Below, in pieces: positions 36,266 through 44,470 of a DNA stretch of 64,000 nucleotides (positions are counted from its first letter, which is position 1; each line of letters begins with the position of its first letter). Below the pieces are notes generated by a model. The model was not told the DNA's origin, ran no database searches, and saw only the letters and a list, made by a program, of their open reading frames with translations. Position numbers and translations under genes: made by a program. This DNA is from Acidobacteriota bacterium (lineage in GTDB: Bacteria > Acidobacteriota > Vicinamibacteria > Marinacidobacterales > Marinacidobacteraceae). The DNA lies in NCBI GenBank assembly GCA_022822745.1, contig JAJEAO010000035.1, positions 38,335-102,334 of the forward strand, given 5' to 3'.

Positions 36266-37351
36266 ATGCCTCGCTCCACGCCCGATCTGCGCATCCCCGG
36301 CCCCACGCCGCTCCACCCCGAAGTCGCCGCCGCGGTGGGCCGGCCGATGACGTCCTACCGGGGGCCGGAGATGCGTGCGCTGCTGCCGAAGCTGCTTCGC
36401 GAACTGTCCGATTTCGTGGGCTCGCGCGCCGAACCCATCCTCCTCACGGCCTCCGGCACCGGGGCGATGGAGGCGGCGCTCGTCAACACCCTCTCTCCCG
36501 GGGATCGCGTCCTGGGACTGGGCGGCGGCGTCTTCGCCGATCGCTTTCTCCGGATCGCCGCCGCGTTCGGACTGGACGTCGCCAGCCTGGACACGCCGTG
36601 GGGCGAGCCCGCGGATCCCCGGCGGCTGACCGACGCGCTTCGGGGCCGGCCGGACACCAGGGCCGTCCTCCTGACGCACTGCGAGACCTCCACCGGCGTT
36701 CTCCATCCGCTGGCCGAGATGATCGCGGCCGCCCGCGGGGCGGGGAAACCTCTGGTCCTCGTGGACGCGGTTTCCAGTCTCGGCGCGGTGGAGGTTCCCA
36801 TCGCCGACTCGGACATCGTCTTCACCGGCTCGCAGAAGGCGTGGGGGCTCCCGCCGGGCATGGCGATGGTCTGGACATCCCCCCGCGCCGAGGCTGCCGA
36901 ACGGGAAGCCCGGTTGCCGCGCTTCTACTGGGGGTTCGACCGCTACCGGGAGGCGGCGGCGCGGGGGTCGTTCCCGAGCACCCCGGCGCTCCCCGTCCTC
37001 TTCGCCATGGAGGCGGGGCTGCGCCTGCTGCGGGAGGAGGGACGGGATGCCGTGTTCGCCCGCCACGCCGCCTGCGCCGCCCATGCCCGGGACGGACTCC
37101 GCGACCTCGGGCTTCGTCTGGTGGCTCCGGACTCCCAGGCGTCTCCGACCGTGACCGCCGCCTGGCTCCCCGACGGGATCTCCTGGCCCGATCTCGCCGG
37201 TCGCCTCCGCGAAGAGCACCGACTCGTCCTCGGCGGCGGGCTCGGCCGGCTCGCCGGACGGGTGCTGCGACTCGGCCACCTCGGGTGGGCGACCCCGAAG
37301 GACATCGACCGAGCGGTTTCGGCCGTCGGTCGCGCCCTCGCCGACACTTGA
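36266..37351 (+). CDS. Class V aminotransferase (alanine-glyoxylate/serine-pyruvate type)
   Basis: 361 residues. RIPGPTPLHPEV and SYRGPEMRALLPKL are the family's N-terminal segments, ILLTASGTGAMEAALVN binds PLP phosphate, and VDAVSSLGAVEV holds the PLP aspartate. The Schiff-base lysine is in TGSQKAWGLPPG. Related enzymes convert alanine plus glyoxylate to pyruvate plus glycine, or act on serine or phosphonates. TAGCAT lies 11 nt before the ATG. It is monocistronic and divergent from the IrrE cluster. Confidence 0.9.
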   Translation: MPRSTPDLRIPGPTPLHPEVAAAVGRPMTSYRGPEMRALLPKLLRELSDFVGSRAEPILLTASGTGAMEAALVNTLSPGDRVLGLGGGVFADRFLRIAAAFGLDVASLDTPWGEPADPRRLTDALRGRPDTRAVLLTHCETSTGVLHPLAEMIAAARGAGKPLVLVDAVSSLGAVEVPIADSDIVFTGSQKAWGLPPGMAMVWTSPRAEAAEREARLPRFYWGFDRYREAAARGSFPSTPALPVLFAMEAGLRLLREEGRDAVFARHAACAAHARDGLRDLGLRLVAPDSQASPTVTAAWLPDGISWPDLAGRLREEHRLVLGGGLGRLAGRVLRLGHLGWATPKDIDRAVSAVGRALADT

Positions 37352-37428
37352 GCAACGTCTGCCGGTGGTCCCGACGGCTTCCTCCTGCCCTACACCCGTC
37401 GGAGCGACACGGATCTGCTGGTCGGCTC

Positions 37429-38009
37429 CTAGGTCGGGGCCACGAGTTCCGCTGCGACCGGATCTCGAAGGGAAGCCCGGGAGAACACCGGCAGGTTCGT
37501 CCCCTCGGGTCGCCTGGCGGACCAGGTCAACAACCCGTCCACCGCGAGCCTTATGGCTTCGGCGCCGATCCGGTTGCAGAACGCATAGCCAGTCCCTTGG
37601 ACCAGCGCGGGCCACTTCTCCCGATAGGGACGCAGATCCTTCTCGACGCCGCGAAACGAGCAGCGGAAGAGACGGTAGCAGGCCGTTCGGGATTGCCCCG
37701 GCCTTCCCAGGAAAGAGGGAGCCCAGTGCTGCACTTCAGACCGGGCCGTTTCCGGCTCGAGCGAGCCGTAGAAGACAGGAAAAGACCCATCGGAAACCGG
37801 GTTGCTCTTCGCCGTCGTTTCCGGCGGAACGGAATGCTCAGCAGGGCCCCGATGTCCGTCGAGTAGCCGTATGCCTTGAGCGCCGTCGCGATGTCGTTGC
37901 GAGCGGCCTCATCAAGGTCGTGCCGCGCCAGCTCTTCCTCCAACTTGAGGTCGCGAGCCAATCGAAACACGCGTTCGCGCCGCATTCGGCTCGGCACGCG
38001 CTCAAGCAC
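37429..38009 (-). pseudogene. RES-domain toxin gene with a one-base frameshift
   Basis: Two overlapping frames join into one RES-like protein of about 193 residues. The first part (from GTG 38009) ends RFPMGLF; the sense then continues one frame over as PVFYGSLEPETARSEVQHW. Further on come FCNRIGAEAIRLAVDGLLTW and SARRPEGTNLPVFSRASL, the typical RES C-terminus. The shift falls at a TTTT run (37780-37783 in + coordinates); one extra T restores the frame. RES toxins degrade NAD+. It starts 2 nt after an MbcA-like antitoxin remnant. Confidence 0.72.
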
Positions 38010-38011
38010 GG

Positions 38012-38180
38012 CTATGCGCCCGCCGCCGTGTCCACGTAGTCGCGGACGAGGAGGACATCCTCTATCGAGCCGTCTAGGAGGAGATCCATCGGGATGCGGT
38101 CGTCGAGCCAGCGATGGGGTTCGCGCAGCCATGCATTCTCGACTTCGAGATCGCGAAAGAGCGCTGACAGACACCAACGC
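38012..38180 (-). pseudogene. MbcA/ParS/Xre-type antitoxin, C-terminal remnant
   Basis: 56 codons: NAWLREPHRWLDDRIPMDLL followed by LDGSIEDVLLVRDYVD matches the DUF2384 C-terminal domain (W-L-x-x-P ... P-x-D-L-L) that covers RES toxins. No start codon lies in frame and the N-terminal helix-turn-helix is missing; the truncation point coincides with the end of the patatin gene. It sits directly before the frameshifted RES gene, so both halves of this toxin-antitoxin pair are broken. Confidence 0.65.
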
Positions 38181-39191
38181 TCACATCGGGCCCGTGCGGG
38201 AGCATGGCGATTCGCCGAGGCGGCGGAGTCGGGCGCCAGGCGAACCGTGCTTGCCGAGGAGGCGGGCGATCTCGGACCCGCGGCGCGCGAACTCGGCGTC
38301 CGCGTACTCCCGGAGCGCGGGCCCCGTCGTCGCGTCGTCGAACCGGAGGAGCTCCGGGGATGTGAAGGCGAGGTGGAGGAAGCGTCCGGTATCGCGACCG
38401 TCGCCACCGAGCAGCGCTTCCATCGTCTCCCGCGCCGCGATGGACTGCAGGCCGATCTGCATCTCGACGAGCCGGGCGAGCCGCCATCGTCCTGCGAGGC
38501 CCCAGCTCGCGACACTCCACCAGAGCCGACGCAGTCGTCCCGTCGGCGGCCGCCCGAAGTAGTCGGCGCTGAGACCCCCTCCGATCGAGAGGACGCGCAC
38601 TTCGCCACCGGCTGCTGACGCCAGGGACGGCGCCTCGACCAGCGCCGTCAGCGCCGGATTCAGCGCCCACAGGCCGCCGTCGCCGAGGAGCCGGCCACGA
38701 ATCGGGTGGGGGTCGAACCAGGTCGGGGCGGCGCAGGAGGCCAGAACCGCATCCCGCAGCGCAACCGGATCGGTCGGACCCGACGCCCACGACCGGAATC
38801 GCACCGGCGTCCCGGTTTCGATGTCCGCGGCCGGGATGAGGAGCGGGATTCCGACCTCGTCGAGGCGCCGATCCGGCAGGGCGTCGGCGACGCTGGCGCG
38901 CAGCGCACGGCTGTCGCAGCGGCTCCTCAGGAAGCCGAGCCGTGGCCACGCGCGCCGCGGGAAGATGGCGGGCCCGTGTCTTTCGTAGAAGCGGACCAGC
39001 GCGGCGGCGGACACGCCGGCGGCGAGCCCGGCGCCGAGGATCGCGCCGCCGCTCGTCCCGGCGATCAAACCGATCCGCGACCTCCACTCCCGCCCCCATC
39101 GGGCTTCGATCCGATCGAGGATCCGGGCCGCGAACAGGGTCCGGAAGCCCCCGCCTTCGAGCGCGAGGATCAGGAACGGGGGAGGCGACAA
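38181..39191 (-). CDS. Patatin-like phospholipase
   Basis: About 336 residues. LALEGGGFRTLFAARILDRI carries the oxyanion-hole GGG, IAGTSGGAILGAGL the nucleophile serine in GTSGG, and LLGDGGLWALNP the catalytic aspartate in DGG. It hydrolyses acyl esters of lipids; no signal peptide is visible. The likely start is TTG 39191, with AGGAG a few bases upstream; the track ORF is far longer because it reads through repeat DNA and the next gene's shadow. The C-terminus may have been altered where it meets the antitoxin remnant. Confidence 0.82.
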   Translation of the reverse strand: MSPPPFLILALEGGGFRTLFAARILDRIEARWGREWRSRIGLIAGTSGGAILGAGLAAGVSAAALVRFYERHGPAIFPRRAWPRLGFLRSRCDSRALRASVADALPDRRLDEVGIPLLIPAADIETGTPVRFRSWASGPTDPVALRDAVLASCAAPTWFDPHPIRGRLLGDGGLWALNPALTALVEAPSLASAAGGEVRVLSIGGGLSADYFGRPPTGRLRRLWWSVASWGLAGRWRLARLVEMQIGLQSIAARETMEALLGGDGRDTGRFLHLAFTSPELLRFDDATTGPALREYADAEFARRGSEIARLLGKHGSPGARLRRLGESPCSRTGPM

Positions 39192-39285
39192 GGAGCTCCT
39201 GGAGCCGGTTGACCCAATCTGCCGGGGTGGGGAAATTGCCGCCCCCTTACCGGCGGAACCGGTGGAGAGCGACGCCGGCGCGATT

Positions 39286-39338
39286 GCCGGCGCGCCGGGC
39301 CGGCTCTCACGGTAGCGGCCCCGCCCGGCAGCGCGTCC
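39286..39338 (+). repeat. Copy of the CCGGCGCGCCGG repeat family
   Basis: A 53-nt unit matching the units at 18396/18448 (GGTAGCGGCCCCGCCCGGCA), with CTCTCA in place of TTCTCG. Sequence on both sides is also shared: GGTGGAGAGCG before it, and CCGGCGACGCC with a later CTTGCCAC after it. The element occupies the 206-nt gap between the patatin and MBL genes. Confidence 0.8.
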
Positions 39339-39397
39339 GCCGGCGACGCCCAGCAATAGCGCGACTTGCCACCTGAAGCGCGGCGTCCCAACGGACG

Positions 39398-40402
39398 CTA
39401 CGGCAGTTCGCCGTCGAGCTCCATGTACACCCGCCGGAGCGCCATTCCCCGCTGCGAGTCCCGGAGCGACCAGGTCTCGAGATCCCCGAAGTCCGCCTGC
39501 TCCACCGCCTCGTCGGCCGAGAGCCCCATGCCGTGCAGCCGGGAGGCTTCGGCGATCACCGCCTCGAGCGCCCGGATCGCCTCGTCGAGCTCCTCGCGCA
39601 GCCGCTCCGGGCTGTCCACGAACCCGTGCCCGGGGATCGGGATCGCCGCGTCCAGCTCCTTCGCCCGGCGCAGCATGGCCACCCACTCGGTCGGGTAGGC
39701 GGACCGCATCGCCGGGAACACCCGGTGGAGATAGGCCTCGCTCAGGAACAGGACATCGTCGTCCGGGAGGTGAACCACCAGATCCCCGCCGGTGTGCGCG
39801 CGCCCGAGGAACGCCACTTCGAACCGCCGACCGCCCATCGAGAGCTCCATCCGGTCCTCGACGAGCGTCTCGGGGATCGGCAGGTCCGGGATCCGCTCGG
39901 TCATGCGCTGCATGTTGGCGAGCGAGGTCGGATGGACCAGGTACTCGACCCCATCGGGAAAGGCGGCGTTGCCGGCGGTGTGGTCTCCGTGGTCGGAGCA
40001 CACCACGACCGTCGTGATCGGCTGATCGGTGATCTTGCCGATCTCCTCGACCATCCGGGCCGTCTCCTCGAAGTTCCCCTGCCCGTCGGCGACGAGTACG
40101 CCCTCGTCGGTGACCACGAACAGGCTGACGGTCGTGAACAGCTCCTCGCCGGCGGCCCGAAGCTGCTCGTAGGAATAGACCCCCGACGCGAGCTCCTTCA
40201 CGCGCGGGAAGTCTGCTTCGGACAGTCCCCGCGCGAACGGGTCGGCGGTCCGGACCGGGCTGTCGGTTGCGGGGGCCGGGCTGGCGGCCTGTCCTTCGGG
40301 TTCCGGCTCCGGCGCGGGAGCGCCGCATCCCCCGCCGTACCCGAGAGCGCCCGCCGCGAGGAGCACTCGGGCGAGCCTCCGCCTCATGGTTCCCTTGCTC
40401 AT
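39398..40402 (-). CDS. MBL-fold metallo-hydrolase, lipoprotein-like
   Basis: 334 residues. The signal ends at a lipobox-like YGGGCGAP. The metallo-beta-lactamase motif is CSDHGDHTAG (HxHxDH modified to D-H-G-D-H), followed by FLGRAHTGGDLVVHLP and IPIPGHGFVDS, which supply later metal ligands. The first motif lacks the leading histidine of HxHxDH, so metal site 1 may differ. It resembles the SoxH/cyclase-like MBL group. ATG 40402 has GGAGG upstream. It shares a divergent promoter region with the S9 peptidase. Confidence 0.83.
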   Translation of the reverse strand: MSKGTMRRRLARVLLAAGALGYGGGCGAPAPEPEPEGQAASPAPATDSPVRTADPFARGLSEADFPRVKELASGVYSYEQLRAAGEELFTTVSLFVVTDEGVLVADGQGNFEETARMVEEIGKITDQPITTVVVCSDHGDHTAGNAAFPDGVEYLVHPTSLANMQRMTERIPDLPIPETLVEDRMELSMGGRRFEVAFLGRAHTGGDLVVHLPDDDVLFLSEAYLHRVFPAMRSAYPTEWVAMLRRAKELDAAIPIPGHGFVDSPERLREELDEAIRALEAVIAEASRLHGMGLSADEAVEQADFGDLETWSLRDSQRGMALRRVYMELDGELP

Positions 40403-40445
40403 GCGGTCCTCCTTCTCCCGGCCGAATTCGCGGCCGTCGTCCCGG

Positions 40446-40481
40446 ATCCTATTCGCCCGCGGAGGACTCCCCGCGTACGAT
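40446..40481. promoter_or_regulatory. Divergent -10 elements between MBL and S9 genes
   Basis: TAGGAT on the minus strand (40451-40446) faces the MBL hydrolase gene 44 nt away. TACGAT on the plus strand (40476-40481) lies 39 nt before the S9 peptidase ATG. Both fit the TANNNT -10 pattern seen throughout the window. Confidence 0.5.
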
Positions 40482-40519
40482 GGCGCGTTCCCCGCCACCC
40501 GTTTCCCCGGAGATTCCCC

Positions 40520-42973
40520 ATGCGCTTCCGCTCCGCTCTCGTCGCGCTCGCATCGCTGCTCATCGCCTCGGCGGCGGTCGCCCAGTCGGGCTACCAGACC
40601 CCGCCGGCGGCCCTCGCCCGAATCGCCGACGCGGCCCCCACGCCAGCGATTTCGGTCTCTCCGGACGGAGAGCTCGCGGCGCTGTTCCACCGCGCCAGCA
40701 CCGTCCCGCTGGCCGAGCTGTCGCGCGAGGAGCTCCGCATCGCCGGCTTGCGGATCGACCCCGCCCGGAACGCGCGGAGTCGCCGTCGGACGTTCGAGCA
40801 GATCGAGCTGACGCGGCTCGACGGCGGCGAGGCGCCCGAAGTCTCCGGGCTCCCTGACGAACTGCAGGGGGACCACGCCCGCTGGTCGCCCGACGGGACC
40901 CGCCTCGCATTCACTCACACCGATGGCTACGGCGTCGAGCTGTGGATCCTCGAGGCCGCCACCGGGGCCGCCTCCCGGCTCGCCTCCGGCGTGAACGCGA
41001 TCTTCCGCACGATGCCGTTCGCGTGGCTCTCCGACAGCGAGACGCTCGCGGTGCGGGTCGTGGACACCGGGCGGGGCACCCCTCCGGAGGCGCCCGCGGT
41101 GCCGGAGACGCCGATGATCCAGGAGTCCACCGGGCGGGTGGCGCCGGCGCGGACCTATCAGGATCTGCTGACGAGCACGCATGACGAGGCGCTCTTCCGC
41201 CACTACGGGCAGACCCGCGCGCTCCTGATCACCCTCGCCAACGAGCGGACCGAAATCGCGGGACCGGGAATCATCGAGCGGTTCGAGCCCTCCCCGGACG
41301 GGAACTTCTTCCTCATCGCCGAGATCGGCGAGCCCTTCTCGTGGCTCGTCCCCTTTTCGCGCTTCCCGCATCGCATCGAGATCCGGGACCGGGACGGAGC
41401 GGTGGTTCGGCAGATCGCCGACCTGCCGCTCCTCGAGGAAGTCCCCATCCACCGCGACTCGGCCCCCACCGGGCCCCGGTCGGTGGCGTGGCGCGGCGAC
41501 ATGGACGCGACGGTGACCTGGATCGAAGCCCGCGATGGCGGCGACCCGGCCGTCGAGACCCAGACCCGCGACGAGCTCCTCCAGCTCGGGGCCCCGTTCG
41601 AGGGGGATCCGGCCTCGCTGCTCGAGGCGCCGCTGCGGCTGAACGCTGCGCTCTTCGGCGGGGGCCGGGGCGTCGCGATCAGCCGGTGGTGGACGGACCG
41701 TTCCGAGCAGATCTGGCGCATCCCGGCGATGGGCGCCGGGGAGCCCGACCTGGCGTTCGATACATCCTACGAGGACCGCTACGCCTCGCCCGGCATGCCG
41801 CTCACGGGCCGCAACGAACGCGGCGCGCGGGTCATGCTGACCTCCTCGGACGGGTCGAAGGCGTATCTCTCGGCGGAAGGCGCCTCTCCCGAGGGGAACC
41901 GGCCGTTCGTGGATGAGTGGGATCTCGACAGCGGCGAGACCAGGCGGCTCTTCCGGTCCGAGGCCGACGCCTACGAGACGCCGCTCGCGCTGCTCGACCC
42001 GGACGCCGGCGTCCTGCTGACCCGCCGGGAGACGCGGGAGACGCCGCCCAACTACTTCGTCCGCGACCTCTCCGGCGACGCGACGCGGGTGCTCACCGAC
42101 TTCCCCCATCCCTATCCGGACCTCGAAGGCGCCGGGCGGGAGCTGATCCGCTACACCCGGGACGACGGCGTCGAGCTGACGGCGCTGCTCCACACCCCGC
42201 CCGGCTACGACGCCTCGAGTGACGGGCGGCTGCCGCTGCTGGTGTGGGCCTATCCGCGGGAGTACAAGAGCGCCGCCGCCGCGGCGCAGGTGCGCGACTC
42301 GCCGCAGCGATTCAGCTTCGTGAGCTGGGGCTCGGCGCTCTACTGGCTGACACAGGGCTTCGCGGTGATGGAGAACGCGACGATGCCGATCATCGGCGAG
42401 GGCGACGAGGAGCCGAACGACAGCTACGTCGAGCAGCTCGTCTCGAGCGCGCAGGCGGCAGTGGACGAGGCGGTGCGGCGCGGCGTTGCCGACCCCGATC
42501 GGACCGCGATCGCGGGGCACTCCTACGGCGCGTTCATGACGGCGAACCTGCTGGCCCACTCGGACATCTTCCGGGCCGGGATCGCGAGGAGCGGCGCGTT
42601 CAACCGCTCCCTCACGCCGTTCGGCTTCCAGAGCGAGCAGCGGACCTTCTGGCAGGCGCCCGAGATCTACTTCCGGATGTCGCCGTTCATGCACGCCCAC
42701 CAGGTGAACGAGCCGATCCTGCTGATCCACGGCGCCGCCGACAACAACTCGGGGACCTTCCCGGTCCAGAGCCGGCGCTTCTTCCACGCGCTCAAGGGCC
42801 ACGGCGCCGTCGCGCGGCTCGTCATGTTCCCCCACGAGAGTCACGGCTACGCCGCCCGCGAGTCCGTGATGCACACCCTCTGGGAACAGAACGAGTGGCT
42901 CGACCGCCACGTGAAGAACGCCGCCCCGCGCGCCGAGACGACGGACCAGCAATCCCAGTCCCCGAATCGCTGA
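40520..42973 (+). CDS. S9-family prolyl oligopeptidase, exported
   Basis: 817 residues with a signal peptide ending near AVAQS. A long beta-propeller-like N-terminal part (DHARWSPDGTRLAFTHTD) precedes an alpha/beta hydrolase domain. The catalytic triad is GHSYG serine, the aspartate in HGAADNNSGTFP and the histidine in ESHGYAAR. ALYWLTQGFAVMENATMPIIG is typical of glutamyl-/dipeptidyl-type S9 members found in Gemmatimonadota. It is a periplasmic peptide-degrading enzyme. Confidence 0.92.
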   Translation: MRFRSALVALASLLIASAAVAQSGYQTPPAALARIADAAPTPAISVSPDGELAALFHRASTVPLAELSREELRIAGLRIDPARNARSRRRTFEQIELTRLDGGEAPEVSGLPDELQGDHARWSPDGTRLAFTHTDGYGVELWILEAATGAASRLASGVNAIFRTMPFAWLSDSETLAVRVVDTGRGTPPEAPAVPETPMIQESTGRVAPARTYQDLLTSTHDEALFRHYGQTRALLITLANERTEIAGPGIIERFEPSPDGNFFLIAEIGEPFSWLVPFSRFPHRIEIRDRDGAVVRQIADLPLLEEVPIHRDSAPTGPRSVAWRGDMDATVTWIEARDGGDPAVETQTRDELLQLGAPFEGDPASLLEAPLRLNAALFGGGRGVAISRWWTDRSEQIWRIPAMGAGEPDLAFDTSYEDRYASPGMPLTGRNERGARVMLTSSDGSKAYLSAEGASPEGNRPFVDEWDLDSGETRRLFRSEADAYETPLALLDPDAGVLLTRRETRETPPNYFVRDLSGDATRVLTDFPHPYPDLEGAGRELIRYTRDDGVELTALLHTPPGYDASSDGRLPLLVWAYPREYKSAAAAAQVRDSPQRFSFVSWGSALYWLTQGFAVMENATMPIIGEGDEEPNDSYVEQLVSSAQAAVDEAVRRGVADPDRTAIAGHSYGAFMTANLLAHSDIFRAGIARSGAFNRSLTPFGFQSEQRTFWQAPEIYFRMSPFMHAHQVNEPILLIHGAADNNSGTFPVQSRRFFHALKGHGAVARLVMFPHESHGYAARESVMHTLWEQNEWLDRHVKNAAPRAETTDQQSQSPNR

Positions 42974-43181
42974 CGGCATCGTCGCATCAAGCGCCGGACC
43001 GTTGCCCCGCCGGTGCCCCGGGCCGGTACCCGTCCGCCGCGTCGGATGCTTCGGCGATGGATCCGACCCGAGGCGGTCGGCGGAATCAGCGGTACGATGC
43101 TCCCGTCCGGGCTGCGTGGGGACGGCGGCCGTTGCGAAACGCGCGCGGACCGAACGGGGAGCCGGGTCTCCCGCGCCGAGA

Positions 43182-44318
43182 ATGCATTACACGAGACCGC
43201 GCTTCAGTCGCAGCCAGGTGGATCGGGCCGGGAAAGTGCTGAAATCGAATTCCGCGAGCGCGGCGGAGCGACGCCGCGCGCGCCAGGTCATCGGCGTCTG
43301 GCGGAGTTCCCACACTCTGCCTCTGTACAGCGTTCAGCAGACGGTGCGACAGGAGGCCCGTCGAGTGGATCGCCTGGCCAATGTGGCCTATCGCCTCAAA
43401 CGACTGCGCTCGATTGAGGACAAGCTGAGGCGGCTCCGTGGCATGGCGCTGTCTCGCATGCAGGATGTCGGAGGCTGCCGCGTCGTGCTGAGCCGGTACG
43501 ACGCGATCGACGCGGTGGGCGAGCTGGCGCGGGCACTCGGGAGCGACGGGGGTGGTCAGGAGGTTCGCCGGGTGGCCGACTACATCCAGAACCCGAAGCC
43601 CGACGGCTATCGCGGCGTGCATCTGGTCTTCCGCTTCCAGGCGGCCGAGCCCTCCCATGCTCCCTGGAACGGGTACCAGATCGAGCTACAGATTCGCACC
43701 CGACACCAGCACGCCTGGGCCACCGCCGTCGAGACCATTGACGCGCTGGTCCACACCCGCTTGAAGGTCGGAGGCCCGAACAATGGGAACTGGAGCCGGT
43801 TTTTCGCGCTGATGGCCAGCCTGATGGCGCTCGTGGAAGATCGGCCCACCGTTCCGGGTACGCCCCAGTCGGCGCCTGCCATTTGGACCGAGGCCGAACA
43901 TCTGGCTGTCGAGCTGGATGTCGACAACTGGCTTGCGGGCCTGATGACGGCGGTGGGCGCTATTCGTTTCCCGGCGGACTCCGGGTATCTGCTGCTGATT
44001 CTCGACGGCAGCGAGCGGGCCATATCCGTTCAGGCCTTCTCCCGGGAGGACACCGGCGAAGCACAGGACGCCTATCTGAGTAGCGAAGGCAAGTTCGAAT
44101 CCAGACCCGATGTCCAGGTGTGCCTGGTCGCGGCCGATTCGATCGCCGCGCTGCGCAGCTCGTATCCGAACTACTTCCTGGACGCGCAGCAGTTCCTCGA
44201 ATTCCTCGCCGTATTTCGCGGCAGCGGCTCCTATGCCCAACGCGAACCCCCCGACGCGGCCGCGCTGGTAAATCAGCTGCGGGGAGTCTTCGGCGGGAGT
44301 GGGGTTTCGTCGGGGTGA
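43182..44318 (+). CDS. Stand-alone RelA/SpoT-domain protein
   Basis: 378 residues. The RelA/SpoT synthetase domain shows MQDVGGCRVVL (substrate-binding R/K region), YIQNPKPDGYRGVHLVF (the D-G-Y-R-G-x-H motif) and IELQIRTRHQHAWA (the E-x-Q-I-R-T motif). There is no HD hydrolase, TGS or ACT domain, and the C-terminal half is unfamiliar. This may be a small alarmone synthetase or one of the RelA-fold toxins/anti-phage proteins (toxSAS, CapRel-like). TACGAT 83 nt upstream could be a -10. No antitoxin gene is adjacent. Confidence 0.8.
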   Translation: MHYTRPRFSRSQVDRAGKVLKSNSASAAERRRARQVIGVWRSSHTLPLYSVQQTVRQEARRVDRLANVAYRLKRLRSIEDKLRRLRGMALSRMQDVGGCRVVLSRYDAIDAVGELARALGSDGGGQEVRRVADYIQNPKPDGYRGVHLVFRFQAAEPSHAPWNGYQIELQIRTRHQHAWATAVETIDALVHTRLKVGGPNNGNWSRFFALMASLMALVEDRPTVPGTPQSAPAIWTEAEHLAVELDVDNWLAGLMTAVGAIRFPADSGYLLLILDGSERAISVQAFSREDTGEAQDAYLSSEGKFESRPDVQVCLVAADSIAALRSSYPNYFLDAQQFLEFLAVFRGSGSYAQREPPDAAALVNQLRGVFGGSGVSSG

Positions 44319-44470
44319 TCGGGCGGCGCGACCTCAACCGGCGGCCCCGCCGATCACGATGGGCGTTCGAGCCCATCTGCGCGTTCCCTCAAGATCCCGG
44401 ACCGCCACTCCGAGCCAGAGGACGCGGCCGCCTGACCCGGGGTTCTCGCGCATCGGATAGCGTTTCGCCC

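Noticed and set aside
39398-42979. 1193-residue minus-strand ORF
   Set aside because: Only the last 334 codons (the MBL hydrolase) are real; the rest is antisense to the S9 peptidase.
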